From assembly GCA_046328225.1 (NCBI GenBank), contig JAXLWZ010000019.1:4998-68997 (forward strand): a stretch of 64,000 bases of DNA. Direction: 5' to 3'. How positions within the stretch are numbered: the stretch's first letter is position 1; every line of letters begins with the position of its first letter. This document shows positions 49,806-58,660 of the stretch, one piece after another. Both the position numbers and the translations under genes were made by a program. Below the pieces are notes generated by a model. It was not told where the DNA came from and ran no database searches. It worked only from the letters and a program-made list of their open reading frames with translations. This DNA comes from Amarobacillus sp046328225 (lineage in GTDB: Bacteria; Chloroflexota; Dehalococcoidia; Tepidiformales; Tepidiformaceae).

Positions 49806-50907
49806 CACGATCAAGAGCGAGCCGTTCGTCCTCAATATCGGGCCGCAGCACCCTTCGACCCACGGCGTGTTCCGCATTAAGGCCACCGTCGACGGCGAAA
49901 AGGTGATCGACGCCGAGATGGTGATGGGCTACCTCCACCGTTCGATGGAGAAGCTCGCCGAGGAACGCACCTACACGCAGAACATCCCCTTCACCGACCG
50001 CACGGACTACCTCTCGAGCATGTCCAACAACCTGGGCTACTGCCTGGCGGTGGAGAAGCTCGCCGGCATCGACGTGCCCGACCGCGGCAACGCCATCCGC
50101 GTGATCATGGCCGAACTCCAGCGCCTCGCGAGCCACTGCATGGCCGTCGGCGCCTTCACCAACGACACCGGCGCATGGCAGACGCCCGTCATGTGGTGCT
50201 TCCGCGAACGCGAGAAGATCCTCGACCTCTTCGAAATGACCTGCGGCGCGCGCCTCACCTGCAACTACATGCGCATCGGCGGCGTCGCTTTCGACCTGCC
50301 GGCGGCCTTCGTGCCCGCGGCCCGCAAGTTCGTGCAGGAGCTGCCCGCGTTCATCGACGAGATGGAGGCGCTGCTGGTCGCGAACGAGATCTTCATCGCC
50401 CGCACGGTGGGCGTCGGCGTGCTGACCCCGGAGATGGCGACCAACGCCAGCCTTTCCGGGCCCATGCTGCGCGGCTCCGGCATCGCCTGGGACCTGCGCA
50501 AGGCCGATTCCTACTGCGGCTACGACAAGTACGACTTCGAAATCCCCATCGGCTACCGGGGCGATAGCTACGACCGCTTCGTCGTCCGCCTCGAGGAGAT
50601 GCGCCAGAGCGTGAAGATCCTCAAGCAGGCGCTCGATGGTCTGCCCGGCGGGCCGCACAGCACGCAGGTGCCGCTCGCGCTCCGCCCGCCGAAGGGTGAG
50701 GCCTACGCGCGTGTCGAAGGGCCTCGCGGCGAGCTCGGCTACTACGTCGTCAGCGACGAAGGCCCGTCGCCACACCGCTTCCACATTCGCCCGCCCTCGT
50801 TCATCAACCTGAGTGCGCTCAAGGAGATGACGGTTGGCGGCTCCGTGGCCGACGCCATCGTCGTCCTCGGTTCCATCGACATCGTCGTGGGGGAGATCGA
50901 CCGCTGA
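49798..50907 (+). CDS. nuoD: NADH-quinone oxidoreductase subunit D
   Basis: A 369-residue NuoD (49-kDa subunit). NIGPQHPSTHGVFRIKATVDGE at the start (GPQHPSTHG supplies the quinone-site His), MGYLHRSMEKLAEERTY, RVIMAELQRLASH, RIGGVAFDLP and FHIRPPSFINLSAL at the end are typical. No [NiFe]-type Cys pairs remain, as expected for a complex I member and not a hydrogenase. Together with NuoB it forms the quinone pocket, but nuoB is absent here. The start overlaps nuoC by 8 bases; TGATG links it to nuoH. Confidence 0.96.
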   Translation: MTDTIKSEPFVLNIGPQHPSTHGVFRIKATVDGEKVIDAEMVMGYLHRSMEKLAEERTYTQNIPFTDRTDYLSSMSNNLGYCLAVEKLAGIDVPDRGNAIRVIMAELQRLASHCMAVGAFTNDTGAWQTPVMWCFREREKILDLFEMTCGARLTCNYMRIGGVAFDLPAAFVPAARKFVQELPAFIDEMEALLVANEIFIARTVGVGVLTPEMATNASLSGPMLRGSGIAWDLRKADSYCGYDKYDFEIPIGYRGDSYDRFVVRLEEMRQSVKILKQALDGLPGGPHSTQVPLALRPPKGEAYARVEGPRGELGYYVVSDEGPSPHRFHIRPPSFINLSALKEMTVGGSVADAIVVLGSIDIVVGEIDR

Positions 50908-52169
50908 TGGCACTTCCCATGCTGCTCACCGACCACTGGTACGACATCCGCGACCTGTCGAACCTCACGAACCCGCTCCTGGACTTCGTGGGCGACAACA
51001 TCAGCTCCGAGCTCGCCTACATCCTCGGGCCGCTCATCGGTTTCATCGCCAGCTTCCTCATCTTCGTCCTGCCGTCGCAGCTCTATGTCGGTGTCTATGG
51101 CGAACGGAAGCTCATCGGGCGCATCCAGTCGCGCCTGGGGCCGAACCGCGTGGGCCCCTTCGGTCTCATCCAGCCGATCGCCGACGCGATCAAGCTGATG
51201 CAGAAGGAAGCGCTCACGCCCAAGACGGCCGATTCGATCGTCATGAATCTCGCACCGGTGTTTTTCGTGGCGCCGGCCGTGCTCCTGTTCGCGGTCATCC
51301 CCTTCGGCCCGAACATGATCGTCGCGAACGTGAACGTCGCGCTGCTCTACTTCCTCGCGGTGTCCTCGCTGCCGGTGCTGGCGGCGTTCATGGCGGGCTG
51401 GAGCGGCAACAACAAGTACAGCCTCTTCGGCGCCATGCGCATCGTCGCGATGTCGATTTCCTACGAAGTGCCGCTCGTGCTCGCGATGCTCGGCGTGGTG
51501 CTCTTCACCGGCACGCTCAGCCTTCAGGGCATGGTCCTCTGGCAGAAGGAGTGGGACATCTGGGTCGGCATGCTCATGCCGATCGCGTTCGTCATCTACT
51601 TCATCTGCGTCAGCGCGGAACTGAACCGCACGCCCACCGACATCGCCGAGGCGGAGTCCGAGATCGTCGCCGGGTACCTGACGGAGTACTCGGGCATGAA
51701 GTGGGGCCTCTTCTACGGCATGGACATCGGTTACGCGCTCGCCGCTTCGGCCTTCGCCGCGACCGTCTTCCTGGGCGGCTGGTCGATGTTCGGGCTCGAC
51801 AAGATCGTCCCGCCCTGGCTCCTGCTCGTGGCCAAGACCCACCTCTTCTACATGATCTTCATCTGGACCCGCGGCACGCTCCCGCGTCTGCGCATCGACC
51901 AGCTGATGGCGTTCGCCTGGAAGTTCATGCTCCCGGTCGCGCTCGCGAACCTGCTGCTCGTGGCCACGGAGCGCATGCTCTGGGTCGACGCCTTCGATTC
52001 GAAGCAGGTGTTCCTCTATCTCTTCATGGTCGTGAACATCGCCGGCGCCGCCGCGATCGTCTACGGCTGGGCGCGCTTCCTCGGCTACAAGCCGGAGAAC
52101 CACCCGACGAAGCCACGCCTCGTGAAAGAAGCCGGCGGCTACGTCCCGGTCGGGCGGGAGGTGCGCTGA
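50907..52169 (+). CDS. nuoH: NADH-quinone oxidoreductase subunit H
   Basis: A 420-residue NuoH with eight core membrane helices and an extra N-terminal hydrophobic segment of about 40 residues. The E-channel and quinone-site loops are intact: ERKLIGRIQSRLGPNRVGPFGLIQPIADAIKL (ERKLIGRIQ at about 65-73 and the following GPNRVGP), CVSAELNRTPTDIAEAESEIV (with AE-rich loop) and WTRGTLPRLRIDQLM. The C-terminus is longer than in E. coli (about 325) and hydrophilic; size resembles actinobacterial NuoH. It couples quinone reduction to proton pumping. One-base overlap with both neighbours (TGATG). Confidence 0.96.
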   Translation: MALPMLLTDHWYDIRDLSNLTNPLLDFVGDNISSELAYILGPLIGFIASFLIFVLPSQLYVGVYGERKLIGRIQSRLGPNRVGPFGLIQPIADAIKLMQKEALTPKTADSIVMNLAPVFFVAPAVLLFAVIPFGPNMIVANVNVALLYFLAVSSLPVLAAFMAGWSGNNKYSLFGAMRIVAMSISYEVPLVLAMLGVVLFTGTLSLQGMVLWQKEWDIWVGMLMPIAFVIYFICVSAELNRTPTDIAEAESEIVAGYLTEYSGMKWGLFYGMDIGYALAASAFAATVFLGGWSMFGLDKIVPPWLLLVAKTHLFYMIFIWTRGTLPRLRIDQLMAFAWKFMLPVALANLLLVATERMLWVDAFDSKQVFLYLFMVVNIAGAAAIVYGWARFLGYKPENHPTKPRLVKEAGGYVPVGREVR

Positions 52170-52684
52170 TGGACGGCTCCGGACCGGTCGTCGCCTTCTG
52201 GATGCTTGCCGCCGTGACCCTGGTAGCGGCGGGTGGCGTGCTCGTGTCGCGCAACCTGCTGCACGCGGTGCTCTTCCTGATCCTCGCCTTCATCGGCGTC
52301 GCCGGGCACTTTGTCCTGCTCTCGGCCGAATTCCTGGCGATGGCGCAGGTCATCATCTATGTCGGCGCGATTTCCGTGCTCGTGCTCTTCGCCGTGCTCC
52401 TCACGCCCCGTGCTGGCCGCGATAACGGCGAGACGAAAGCGTTCCCGGTGGGCGCGCTGCTCGCCTTGGCGCTTGCAGCGGTCTTCCTCTTCGTCATCAA
52501 CGACACGAACTGGAAGACGGTCTCGGAGTCGCCGGCACTGGCGCCCGAGGCCCTCGGTGAAGCGCTGCTGACGACCTGGGTGCTGCCGTTCGAAATCGCC
52601 TCGGTGCTCCTAACGGCGGCGCTCGTGGGCTCGATCATGCTCGCGCGCACGGCCGAGGAAGAAGCGGAGGACGCCCTCGCATGA
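52169..52684 (+). CDS. nuoJ: NADH-quinone oxidoreductase subunit J
   Basis: A 171-residue NuoJ with five membrane helices; RNLLHAVLFLILAFIGVAGHFVLL (in part) and MAQVIIYVGAISVLVLFAVLLT mark the family, the latter holding the pi-bulge helix. It directly follows nuoH; in most operons nuoI lies between H and J. TGATG with nuoH and ATGA with nuoK. The C-terminus ends in an acidic stretch (EEEAEDA). Confidence 0.94.
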   Translation: MDGSGPVVAFWMLAAVTLVAAGGVLVSRNLLHAVLFLILAFIGVAGHFVLLSAEFLAMAQVIIYVGAISVLVLFAVLLTPRAGRDNGETKAFPVGALLALALAAVFLFVINDTNWKTVSESPALAPEALGEALLTTWVLPFEIASVLLTAALVGSIMLARTAEEEAEDALA

Positions 52685-53013
52685 GCACGCTGTTTCTCGC
52701 CTCGGTCGGCATCGAGCATTTCCTCACCGTGGGGGCGCTGCTCTTCTGCCTCGGGCTGATGATCGCCCTGGGCAAGCGCAACGCGATCGGCGTGCTCATG
52801 GGCGTCGAGCTCATGCTCAACGCCGTGAACCTCACGCTCCTCACGTTCTCGCGCTTCAGCGAGAGCGACCGCCCGATCGCCGGGCAGACGTTCGTCGCCT
52901 TCATCATCACGGTCGCCGCTGCCGAGGCGGCCGTCGCCCTCGCCCTCGCGATGTCGGTCTACCGGAATCGCGAGACCGTCGACGTCGACCAGATCAACCT
53001 CCTGAAGTCGTAG
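52681..53013 (+). CDS. nuoK: NADH-quinone oxidoreductase subunit K
   Basis: A 110-residue NuoK with three membrane helices and the conserved Glu residues in helices 2 and 3: LMGVELMLNAVNL and ITVAAAEAAVALAL. The N-terminus has the usual hydrophobic helix. Membrane-arm antiporter-like subunit for proton transfer. Overlaps nuoJ by 4 bases. Only 7 bases separate it from the small gene that follows. Confidence 0.95.
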   Translation: MSTLFLASVGIEHFLTVGALLFCLGLMIALGKRNAIGVLMGVELMLNAVNLTLLTFSRFSESDRPIAGQTFVAFIITVAAAEAAVALALAMSVYRNRETVDVDQINLLKS

Positions 53014-53020
53014 GAAGCGT

Positions 53021-53218
53021 ATGTGGGTCGAATTCATGAACGTCCGCAACGGCTACGTCGCCGAGACCTGGCGCGAGCTGTTCGCCGCTGAAGGGCTCTC
53101 GGTGCGAGTCATCCCGCCGGTCGGCAAGGGAGAGAAGGCCTCCATGCGCGACGCACGCACGCTGTACGTCCCCACGGGCAAGGCACACGTTGCCCGTGAG
53201 ATCCTGAGGAAGATCTAG
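53021..53218 (+). CDS. DUF2007-like small protein inside the nuo operon
   Basis: A 65-residue protein that is not a known Nuo subunit. It reads MWVEFMNVRNGYVAETWREL, then a GLSVRVIPPVG strand, and ends RTLYVPTGKAHVAREILRKI. The beta-alpha-beta-beta-alpha order with V-P and A-x-x-I-L near the end resembles DUF2007, small putative signal-transducing or binding domains. No membrane helix or Cys. It lies 7 bases after nuoK and 3 bases before nuoL in the same operon, so it is co-transcribed and possibly an assembly or regulatory factor. The family call is tentative; coding status is supported by position and tight spacing. Confidence 0.6.
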   Translation: MWVEFMNVRNGYVAETWRELFAAEGLSVRVIPPVGKGEKASMRDARTLYVPTGKAHVAREILRKI

Positions 53219-53221
53219 CCG

Positions 53222-55177
53222 ATGCTGTTCCTCGCCGAGCCCGCCCACGCGGCCGCCATTCCCACCATCAAAGAGCCCATGCTCTGGGCCATCCTCCTCG
53301 CCCCCCTGGTGGGCTGGGGGCTGATTGTCCTCTCCTTCCGCAAGGTCCCGGGGATCGCGGGCTATATCGCCATCGCCGCGGTCGGCACGGCCTGCGCGCT
53401 GAGCTACTTCGCGCTCTTCAACGCCATCGACGCCGACGGCGGCATCCGCCAGTACACGCACGAGTGGTACACCGCCGGGAAGCTGACGGTGCCGCTCGGT
53501 GTCCGGCTCGACGGCCTCACGGCGGTCATGCTGGTGGTCGTGACGACGGTCTCGACGCTCGTCCAGATCTACTCGACCGGGTACATGTCCGGCGACCCCG
53601 GCTATGGGCGCTACTTCGCGCACATGTGCCTCTTCACCACTTCGATGCTCGGCCTCGTGCTCGCCGACAACCTCTTCCAGATCTTCATCTTCTGGGAGCT
53701 CGTCGGCCTGAGCAGCTACCTGCTTATCGGCTTCTGGTTCCACAAGCCGAGCGCCGCGGCCGCCGCCAAGAAGGCGTTCATCGTCACCCGCATCGGCGAC
53801 CTCGGGTTGCTCGCGGGCATGCTCCTCATCTGGACGAAGGGCGGCACCTTCGATGTCGCCGGCATCCAGGAGCTCGCCGAAAGCGGCCACCTGGAGGCGT
53901 GGGTCATCACCTGGTTCGCGCTCGGCATCTTCGCGGGCGCGGCCGGCAAGTCGGCGCAGTTCCCGCTGCAGGTCTGGCTCCCCGACGCGATGGAAGGCCC
54001 GACGCCGGTCTCGGCGCTCATCCACGCCGCCACGATGGTCGCGGCGGGTGTGTACCTGGTCGCCCGTTTCTTCCCGGTGTTCGAAGTCACCGCCGATGCG
54101 CGCGAAGTAGTGGCCTGGATTGGCGCCATCACCGCCATCATGGCCGCCTGCATCGCGATGGTGCAGACGGACTTCAAGCGCGTGCTCGCCTACTCCACCA
54201 TCAGCCAGCTCGGCTACATGATGCTGGCGCTGGGCGCGCTCGGGTACGTAGCGGCCATCTTCCACCTCTTCACCCACGCGTTCTTCAAGGCCCTGCTCTT
54301 CCTCGGCAGCGGCTCGGTGAACCACAGCACCAACACCTTCGACATGCGGAAGATGGGCGGCCTGCGCAAGCCCATGCCCGTCACCTTCTGGACGTTCGTC
54401 ATCGGCTCGCTCAGCCTCTCGGGCATCTTCCCGCTCGCCGGCTTCTGGTCGAAGGACGAGATCCTGCTCGACGCCTGGCGCGAGAACACCGGCCTCTGGG
54501 CGTGCGCCTTCGTCGTCGCCTTCATGACCGCGTTCTACATGTTCCGCGCCATCTTCCTCACCTTCTTCGGCGAATACAAAGGCGGCGAACCGGTCGACCA
54601 CCACGACCCGGACAATCACTTCCACGGCGATCCGAAGCACCCGCACGAGTCGCCCTGGAACATGAAGGGGCCGCTGCTCGTGCTTGCGGTGCCGTCGATT
54701 GCGGCGGGCTGGTTCGCCTACGACCACATGTTCGCGGACCTCATTAACGGTGCCCTCCCCGCCGTGCACGAACACGGCAGCACGTTCTCGTGGGGCATCG
54801 CGCTGAGCTCGAGCGCCGTCGCCATCGGGGGCATCGGGCTCGCCTGGGCGATCTACTACAAGCAGTGGGTAACCTCGACGTCGATTCGCGACGGCTTCGC
54901 GCCGTTCGCCATCCTCTTCGAGAACAAGTTCTACATGGACAAGCTCTACGAGGACCTCATCGTCCGGAACATCCTCCAGAAGGGCTGGAACCGCCTGCTG
55001 CAGCTGAACGACATCTACGTCATCGACGGCGCCCTGAACGGTGGCGCGCGGCTTACCCGCCAGCTCAGCTCGCGGCTGCGCGTCATCCAGACGGGCCAGC
55101 TCCAAACCTACGGCCTCGGCGTCGCCGCCGGAGTCATCGTCCTCGTTCTTGCCGTGTACACGGCGAACCCGCTGTAG
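53222..55177 (+). CDS. nuoL: NADH-quinone oxidoreductase subunit L
   Basis: A 651-residue NuoL with 14 or more antiporter-like membrane helices, the conserved Glu/Lys channel residues (FIFWELVGLSSYLLIGFW with Glu, KSAQFPLQVWLPDAMEGPTPVSALIHAATM with Lys, His) and a C-terminal amphipathic lateral helix region (ILFENKFYMDKLYEDLIV) followed by a final membrane helix. A His/Asp-rich loop (about residues 458-475) is unusual in charge but lies in a non-membrane loop. Distal proton-pumping subunit. Starts 3 bases after the small gene. Confidence 0.96.
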   Translation: MLFLAEPAHAAAIPTIKEPMLWAILLAPLVGWGLIVLSFRKVPGIAGYIAIAAVGTACALSYFALFNAIDADGGIRQYTHEWYTAGKLTVPLGVRLDGLTAVMLVVVTTVSTLVQIYSTGYMSGDPGYGRYFAHMCLFTTSMLGLVLADNLFQIFIFWELVGLSSYLLIGFWFHKPSAAAAAKKAFIVTRIGDLGLLAGMLLIWTKGGTFDVAGIQELAESGHLEAWVITWFALGIFAGAAGKSAQFPLQVWLPDAMEGPTPVSALIHAATMVAAGVYLVARFFPVFEVTADAREVVAWIGAITAIMAACIAMVQTDFKRVLAYSTISQLGYMMLALGALGYVAAIFHLFTHAFFKALLFLGSGSVNHSTNTFDMRKMGGLRKPMPVTFWTFVIGSLSLSGIFPLAGFWSKDEILLDAWRENTGLWACAFVVAFMTAFYMFRAIFLTFFGEYKGGEPVDHHDPDNHFHGDPKHPHESPWNMKGPLLVLAVPSIAAGWFAYDHMFADLINGALPAVHEHGSTFSWGIALSSSAVAIGGIGLAWAIYYKQWVTSTSIRDGFAPFAILFENKFYMDKLYEDLIVRNILQKGWNRLLQLNDIYVIDGALNGGARLTRQLSSRLRVIQTGQLQTYGLGVAAGVIVLVLAVYTANPL

Positions 55178-55186
55178 GAGGCCGCC

Positions 55187-56650
55187 ATGGATCTGACCAT
55201 CGTGACCTTCCTCCCCGTCGTCGCCGCGGCGATCATCATGCTCTTGCCTCAGCAGCAGGAGCAGAACGCGAAGTACGTCGCGCTCCTGTTCGCGCTCGCC
55301 GGCCTGGCCTATTCGCTCGTGCTTTTCGCCGGCTTCGATATCAACGCCGGCGGCTACCAGCTCGTCGAGAACAAGAAGTGGGTCGATATCGGCCAGTTCG
55401 AGCTGCGCTATCACCTCGGCGTCGATGGCCTGAGCATGCCGCTCGTGCTCCTCACGACGTTCCTCACGGTCGCCGCCGTGCTCGTATCGTTCAGCGTGAA
55501 GCTGCGGCCGCGCCTCTACTTCGCGATGCTGATGCTGCTGTCGACGTCCGTCATCGGCGTGTTCGTGTCCGTCGACTTCATGCTCTTCTTCCTCTTCTGG
55601 GAGCTCGAGCTCTTCCCGATGTTCCTGCTCATCGCGATCTGGGGCTCCGGCCGCAAGGAATACTCCGCGACCAAGTTCGTGCTCTACACGATCGCGGGCT
55701 CGGCGTTCATGCTACTCGGCATCCTCGCCCTCGCCTTCAGCGCGAACACCTTCGATATCGAGGTGCTCTCGCAGTCGGAGATCAAGGACGCCATCTTCCC
55801 GCTGAGCTGGGTCTTCCTCTTCCTGTTCATCGGGTTCGCCGTGAAGCTGCCGATTGTGCCGCTGCACACCTGGCTGCCCGATGCCCACGGAGATGCCCCC
55901 ACGGCCGTCTCCGTGATGCTCGCAGGCGTGCTCCTGAAGATGGGCGGCTACGGCCTCATCCGCATGTGCGTGTCCATCCTCCCCGCCACGGCGGACGACT
56001 ACAGCATCTGGCTCGCCGGGATTGGCGCGTTCAGCGTCCTCTACGGCGCCTTCGTCACCCTCCGCCAGACGGACGTGAAGCGGCTCATCGCCTATTCGTC
56101 CGTGAGCCACATGGGCCTGGTGCTGCTCGGCATCGGCGCCATGGGCAAGGAGAGCATGATGGGCGCGACCTATCAGATGCTTGCTCACGGCGTCGTCACC
56201 GGCATGCTCTTCACCTCCGTGGGGCTCATGTACGAACGCACGCACACGCGTGAAATCGCCCGGCTCGGCGGCCTCGCCCGCCAGATGCCCTTGATCGCGA
56301 CGGGGCTCGTGTTCGCGGGCTTCGCGAGCCTCGGGCTCCCCGCGCTCGCCGGTTTCGTCGCAGAGGTCACTGTCTTCCTCGGCAGCTTCGAACGGTACGA
56401 ATGGGCCGTGCTGCTCTCGCTGGGCGGCGTGGTCCTCTCGGCCGGCTACATCCTCTGGACGATGCAGCGCACCGTCTTCGGGCCCGTCCGGCATGACTGG
56501 GACGGCGTCACCGATGCGAAAGCATGGTGGGAACACGCCGTCGTCCTCGGGCTCGCTGCTTCCGTGATTCTTCTCGGTGTCTACCCGGCCCTCATGATGG
56601 ACATGATTGGCCCGGCGCTGGACCCGATCGTGCAGAGGTTGGCCGCATGA
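55187..56650 (+). CDS. nuoM: NADH-quinone oxidoreductase subunit M
   Basis: A 487-residue antiporter-like subunit with 14 membrane helices. FFLFWELELFPMFLLIAIWG contains the conserved Glu; KLPIVPLHTWLPDAHGDAPT and KMGGYGLIRMCVSILP are the helix 7-8 signatures, and DVKRLIAYSSVSHMGLV the helix 11-12 one. Located 9 bases after nuoL; overlaps nuoN by 4 bases. Middle proton-pumping subunit. Confidence 0.97.
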   Translation: MDLTIVTFLPVVAAAIIMLLPQQQEQNAKYVALLFALAGLAYSLVLFAGFDINAGGYQLVENKKWVDIGQFELRYHLGVDGLSMPLVLLTTFLTVAAVLVSFSVKLRPRLYFAMLMLLSTSVIGVFVSVDFMLFFLFWELELFPMFLLIAIWGSGRKEYSATKFVLYTIAGSAFMLLGILALAFSANTFDIEVLSQSEIKDAIFPLSWVFLFLFIGFAVKLPIVPLHTWLPDAHGDAPTAVSVMLAGVLLKMGGYGLIRMCVSILPATADDYSIWLAGIGAFSVLYGAFVTLRQTDVKRLIAYSSVSHMGLVLLGIGAMGKESMMGATYQMLAHGVVTGMLFTSVGLMYERTHTREIARLGGLARQMPLIATGLVFAGFASLGLPALAGFVAEVTVFLGSFERYEWAVLLSLGGVVLSAGYILWTMQRTVFGPVRHDWDGVTDAKAWWEHAVVLGLAASVILLGVYPALMMDMIGPALDPIVQRLAA

Positions 56651-58116
56651 ACGGCATCGATACGGTCGGGCCGCAACTTTCCGTCCTCGGGGCCGCGGGC
56701 CTCATCCTCGTGGTGGACGCGCTCATGCCGCAGCAGCGGCGCATGCTCCCGTTCATCGCCCTCTTCGGTCTCGTCATCTCCGCCCTCTGGACGGTGTCCT
56801 GGGTGGGGCGCGATTTCGCCCCCGCCGACATGACGACCTTCGACGGCACGTTCTCGCTCGACCAGTACTCGGCGTTCTTCTACTTCGTCTTCGTGGGCAT
56901 CACCGCCACGGTCGTCCTCGCATCGATCGACTGGGTGAACCGCGAAGGGCGCGGCCAGGGCGAGTACTACGCGCTGGTGATGACGGTCTGCTCGGGGCTG
57001 ATGTTCCTCTCCGCCTCGCGCGACCTGATCACGATCTTCCTCTCGCTCGAACTCTCCTCCATCCCGCAGTACATCCTCGCGGGCTGGGGCAAGGACAAGC
57101 GCTCCAGCGAAGCCGGTATCAAATACCTCCTCGTCGGCGCGGTCGCGTCGTCGCTGCTGCTCTACGGCATGGCGCTGCTGTACGGCGCCACCGGAACGAC
57201 GCTACTCGATGGCATCGGCGCCTACGTCGCGTCGCCCGAGGCGGAGGCCAACCGCGGCCTGCTCGTGCTCGCGATGGTTCTCCTGATGGCGGGCTTCGGC
57301 TTCAAAATGGCCGTCGTGCCCTTCCAGATGTGGGTCCCGGACGTCTACCAGGGCGCACCGACACCCGTCGCCGCCTTCCTCTCCGTCGGTTCGAAGGGCG
57401 CGGCCTTCGCCGTTGTCGTGCGTGTGTTCATCGTGGCCCTCGGCGCGAACCTGCTTAGCGACGACTGGTCGATGATCTTCGCCGTCCTCGCGGCCGTCTC
57501 CATGACGCTCGGGAACGTGATGGCTGTCTCCCAGACGGACATCAAGCGCATGCTCGGGTACTCGTCCATCGCGCAGGCCGGGAACTTCCTCATCGGGCTC
57601 GCGGCTGTCTCTGGCGGCGATGAGCGCTTCACCCTCGGCGCGAGCGGCGTGCTCCTGTTCGTGGCTGCCTATGCGTTCACCAACCTCGGCGCGTTCGTCG
57701 CCGTCATCGCCATCTCCCAACGCATCGGCAGCGACCAGATCAAGGATTACGCGGGCATGTGGCGGCGCTCCCCCGTGCTGGCGCTCGGGCTGGCGTTCTG
57801 CCTGGTGTCGCTCACGGGCATTCCGCCCACGGTGGGCTTCTGGGCGAAGCTGTACATCTTCAACGCCGGCATCCGCGCGGACCTCGGCTGGCTCGTGATC
57901 ATTGGTGTGCTCAACAGCGTCGTCTCCGCCTACTACTACCTGGGCGTGGCGCGCCAGCTGTTCACCGGCGGCGATGAATCCACCGAGCGCGTCCCGACAT
58001 CGCCATCCATCAGCCTTTCGCTGGGCGCGGCGACGCTCGGCGTGCTCGTGTTCTCGATCATCCCCATGCCGCTGATGTCCGCCGCCCGCGACGCCGCCGA
58101 AGTGCTGACGAAGTAG
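56647..58116 (+). CDS. nuoN: NADH-quinone oxidoreductase subunit N
   Basis: A 489-residue antiporter-like subunit, last gene of the operon. It has 14 membrane helices; FLSLELSSIPQYILAGW, KMAVVPFQMWVPDVYQGAPT, DIKRMLGYSSIAQAGN and GIPPTVGFWAKLYIF are the usual blocks. The ATG at 56647 overlaps the nuoM stop by 4 bases. The ybeY gene follows 4 bases later and may share the message. Confidence 0.96.
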   Translation: MNGIDTVGPQLSVLGAAGLILVVDALMPQQRRMLPFIALFGLVISALWTVSWVGRDFAPADMTTFDGTFSLDQYSAFFYFVFVGITATVVLASIDWVNREGRGQGEYYALVMTVCSGLMFLSASRDLITIFLSLELSSIPQYILAGWGKDKRSSEAGIKYLLVGAVASSLLLYGMALLYGATGTTLLDGIGAYVASPEAEANRGLLVLAMVLLMAGFGFKMAVVPFQMWVPDVYQGAPTPVAAFLSVGSKGAAFAVVVRVFIVALGANLLSDDWSMIFAVLAAVSMTLGNVMAVSQTDIKRMLGYSSIAQAGNFLIGLAAVSGGDERFTLGASGVLLFVAAYAFTNLGAFVAVIAISQRIGSDQIKDYAGMWRRSPVLALGLAFCLVSLTGIPPTVGFWAKLYIFNAGIRADLGWLVIIGVLNSVVSAYYYLGVARQLFTGGDESTERVPTSPSISLSLGAATLGVLVFSIIPMPLMSAARDAAEVLTK

Positions 58117-58120
58117 CCGC

Positions 58121-58588
58121 GTGCCCGGCTACGACATCACGGTCGAACTCGAACTCGATGCGCCCGGGCTGGATCTCGACGCGCTGGAGCAACTCGCCCG
58201 GGCCGTGATGGCGGGCGAGGACATCGCCGAGGGCACGGGCCTCGCCGTCGTGATCGTCGACGACGACGAGATCCGCGACCTCAACGCGCAGTTCCTCGGC
58301 AACGACGAGCCCACGGACGTCCTCTCCTTCCCGGACGAAGGCGGCGACTTCATCGAAGGTGGCGACAGCGAACCCTTCCTCGGCGACATCGCCATTTCGC
58401 TGCCCACGGCGCAGCGCCAGGCCGACGCCGTGGGCCACGTGCTCGCCGCCGAGATGGCGCACCTGCTTGTGCACGGCATCCTCCACCTCTGCGGCTACGA
58501 CCACGTGAACGGCGGCGAAGAAGAAGCCCGCATGCGCGCGCGCGAGGAGCACTACCTCGGCGGCTCGGGGACGGTCCACCACCACTAG
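58121..58588 (+). CDS. ybeY: Endoribonuclease YbeY (16S rRNA maturation)
   Basis: A 155-residue metalloprotein with the complete zinc motif HGILHLCGYDH (118-128; H118, H122, H128). NDEPTDVLSFP and GDIAISLPTAQRQA are further family hallmarks. YbeY processes 16S rRNA 3' ends and takes part in ribosome quality control. Start GTG 58121, four bases after nuoN. Three His close the C-terminus. It heads a housekeeping cluster of DNA and RNA genes. Confidence 0.95.
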   Translation: MPGYDITVELELDAPGLDLDALEQLARAVMAGEDIAEGTGLAVVIVDDDEIRDLNAQFLGNDEPTDVLSFPDEGGDFIEGGDSEPFLGDIAISLPTAQRQADAVGHVLAAEMAHLLVHGILHLCGYDHVNGGEEEARMRAREEHYLGGSGTVHHH

Positions 58589-58626
58589 GCGGCGCGTTCG
58601 CGGTCGAACCCCCGGCACATCTGTTC

Positions 58627-58632
58627 TATACT
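58627..58632 (+). promoter_or_regulatory. Candidate -10 box (TATACT) of dnaX
   Basis: TATACT, 5 of 6 to consensus, 28 bases before the dnaX GTG with a GGGGG ribosome binding site between. The surrounding CTATACTCGGG is shared with the ferredoxin promoter at 2881. Confidence 0.45.
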
Positions 58633-58660
58633 CGGGTGAGACGGCAGCCCCGGGGGAATC

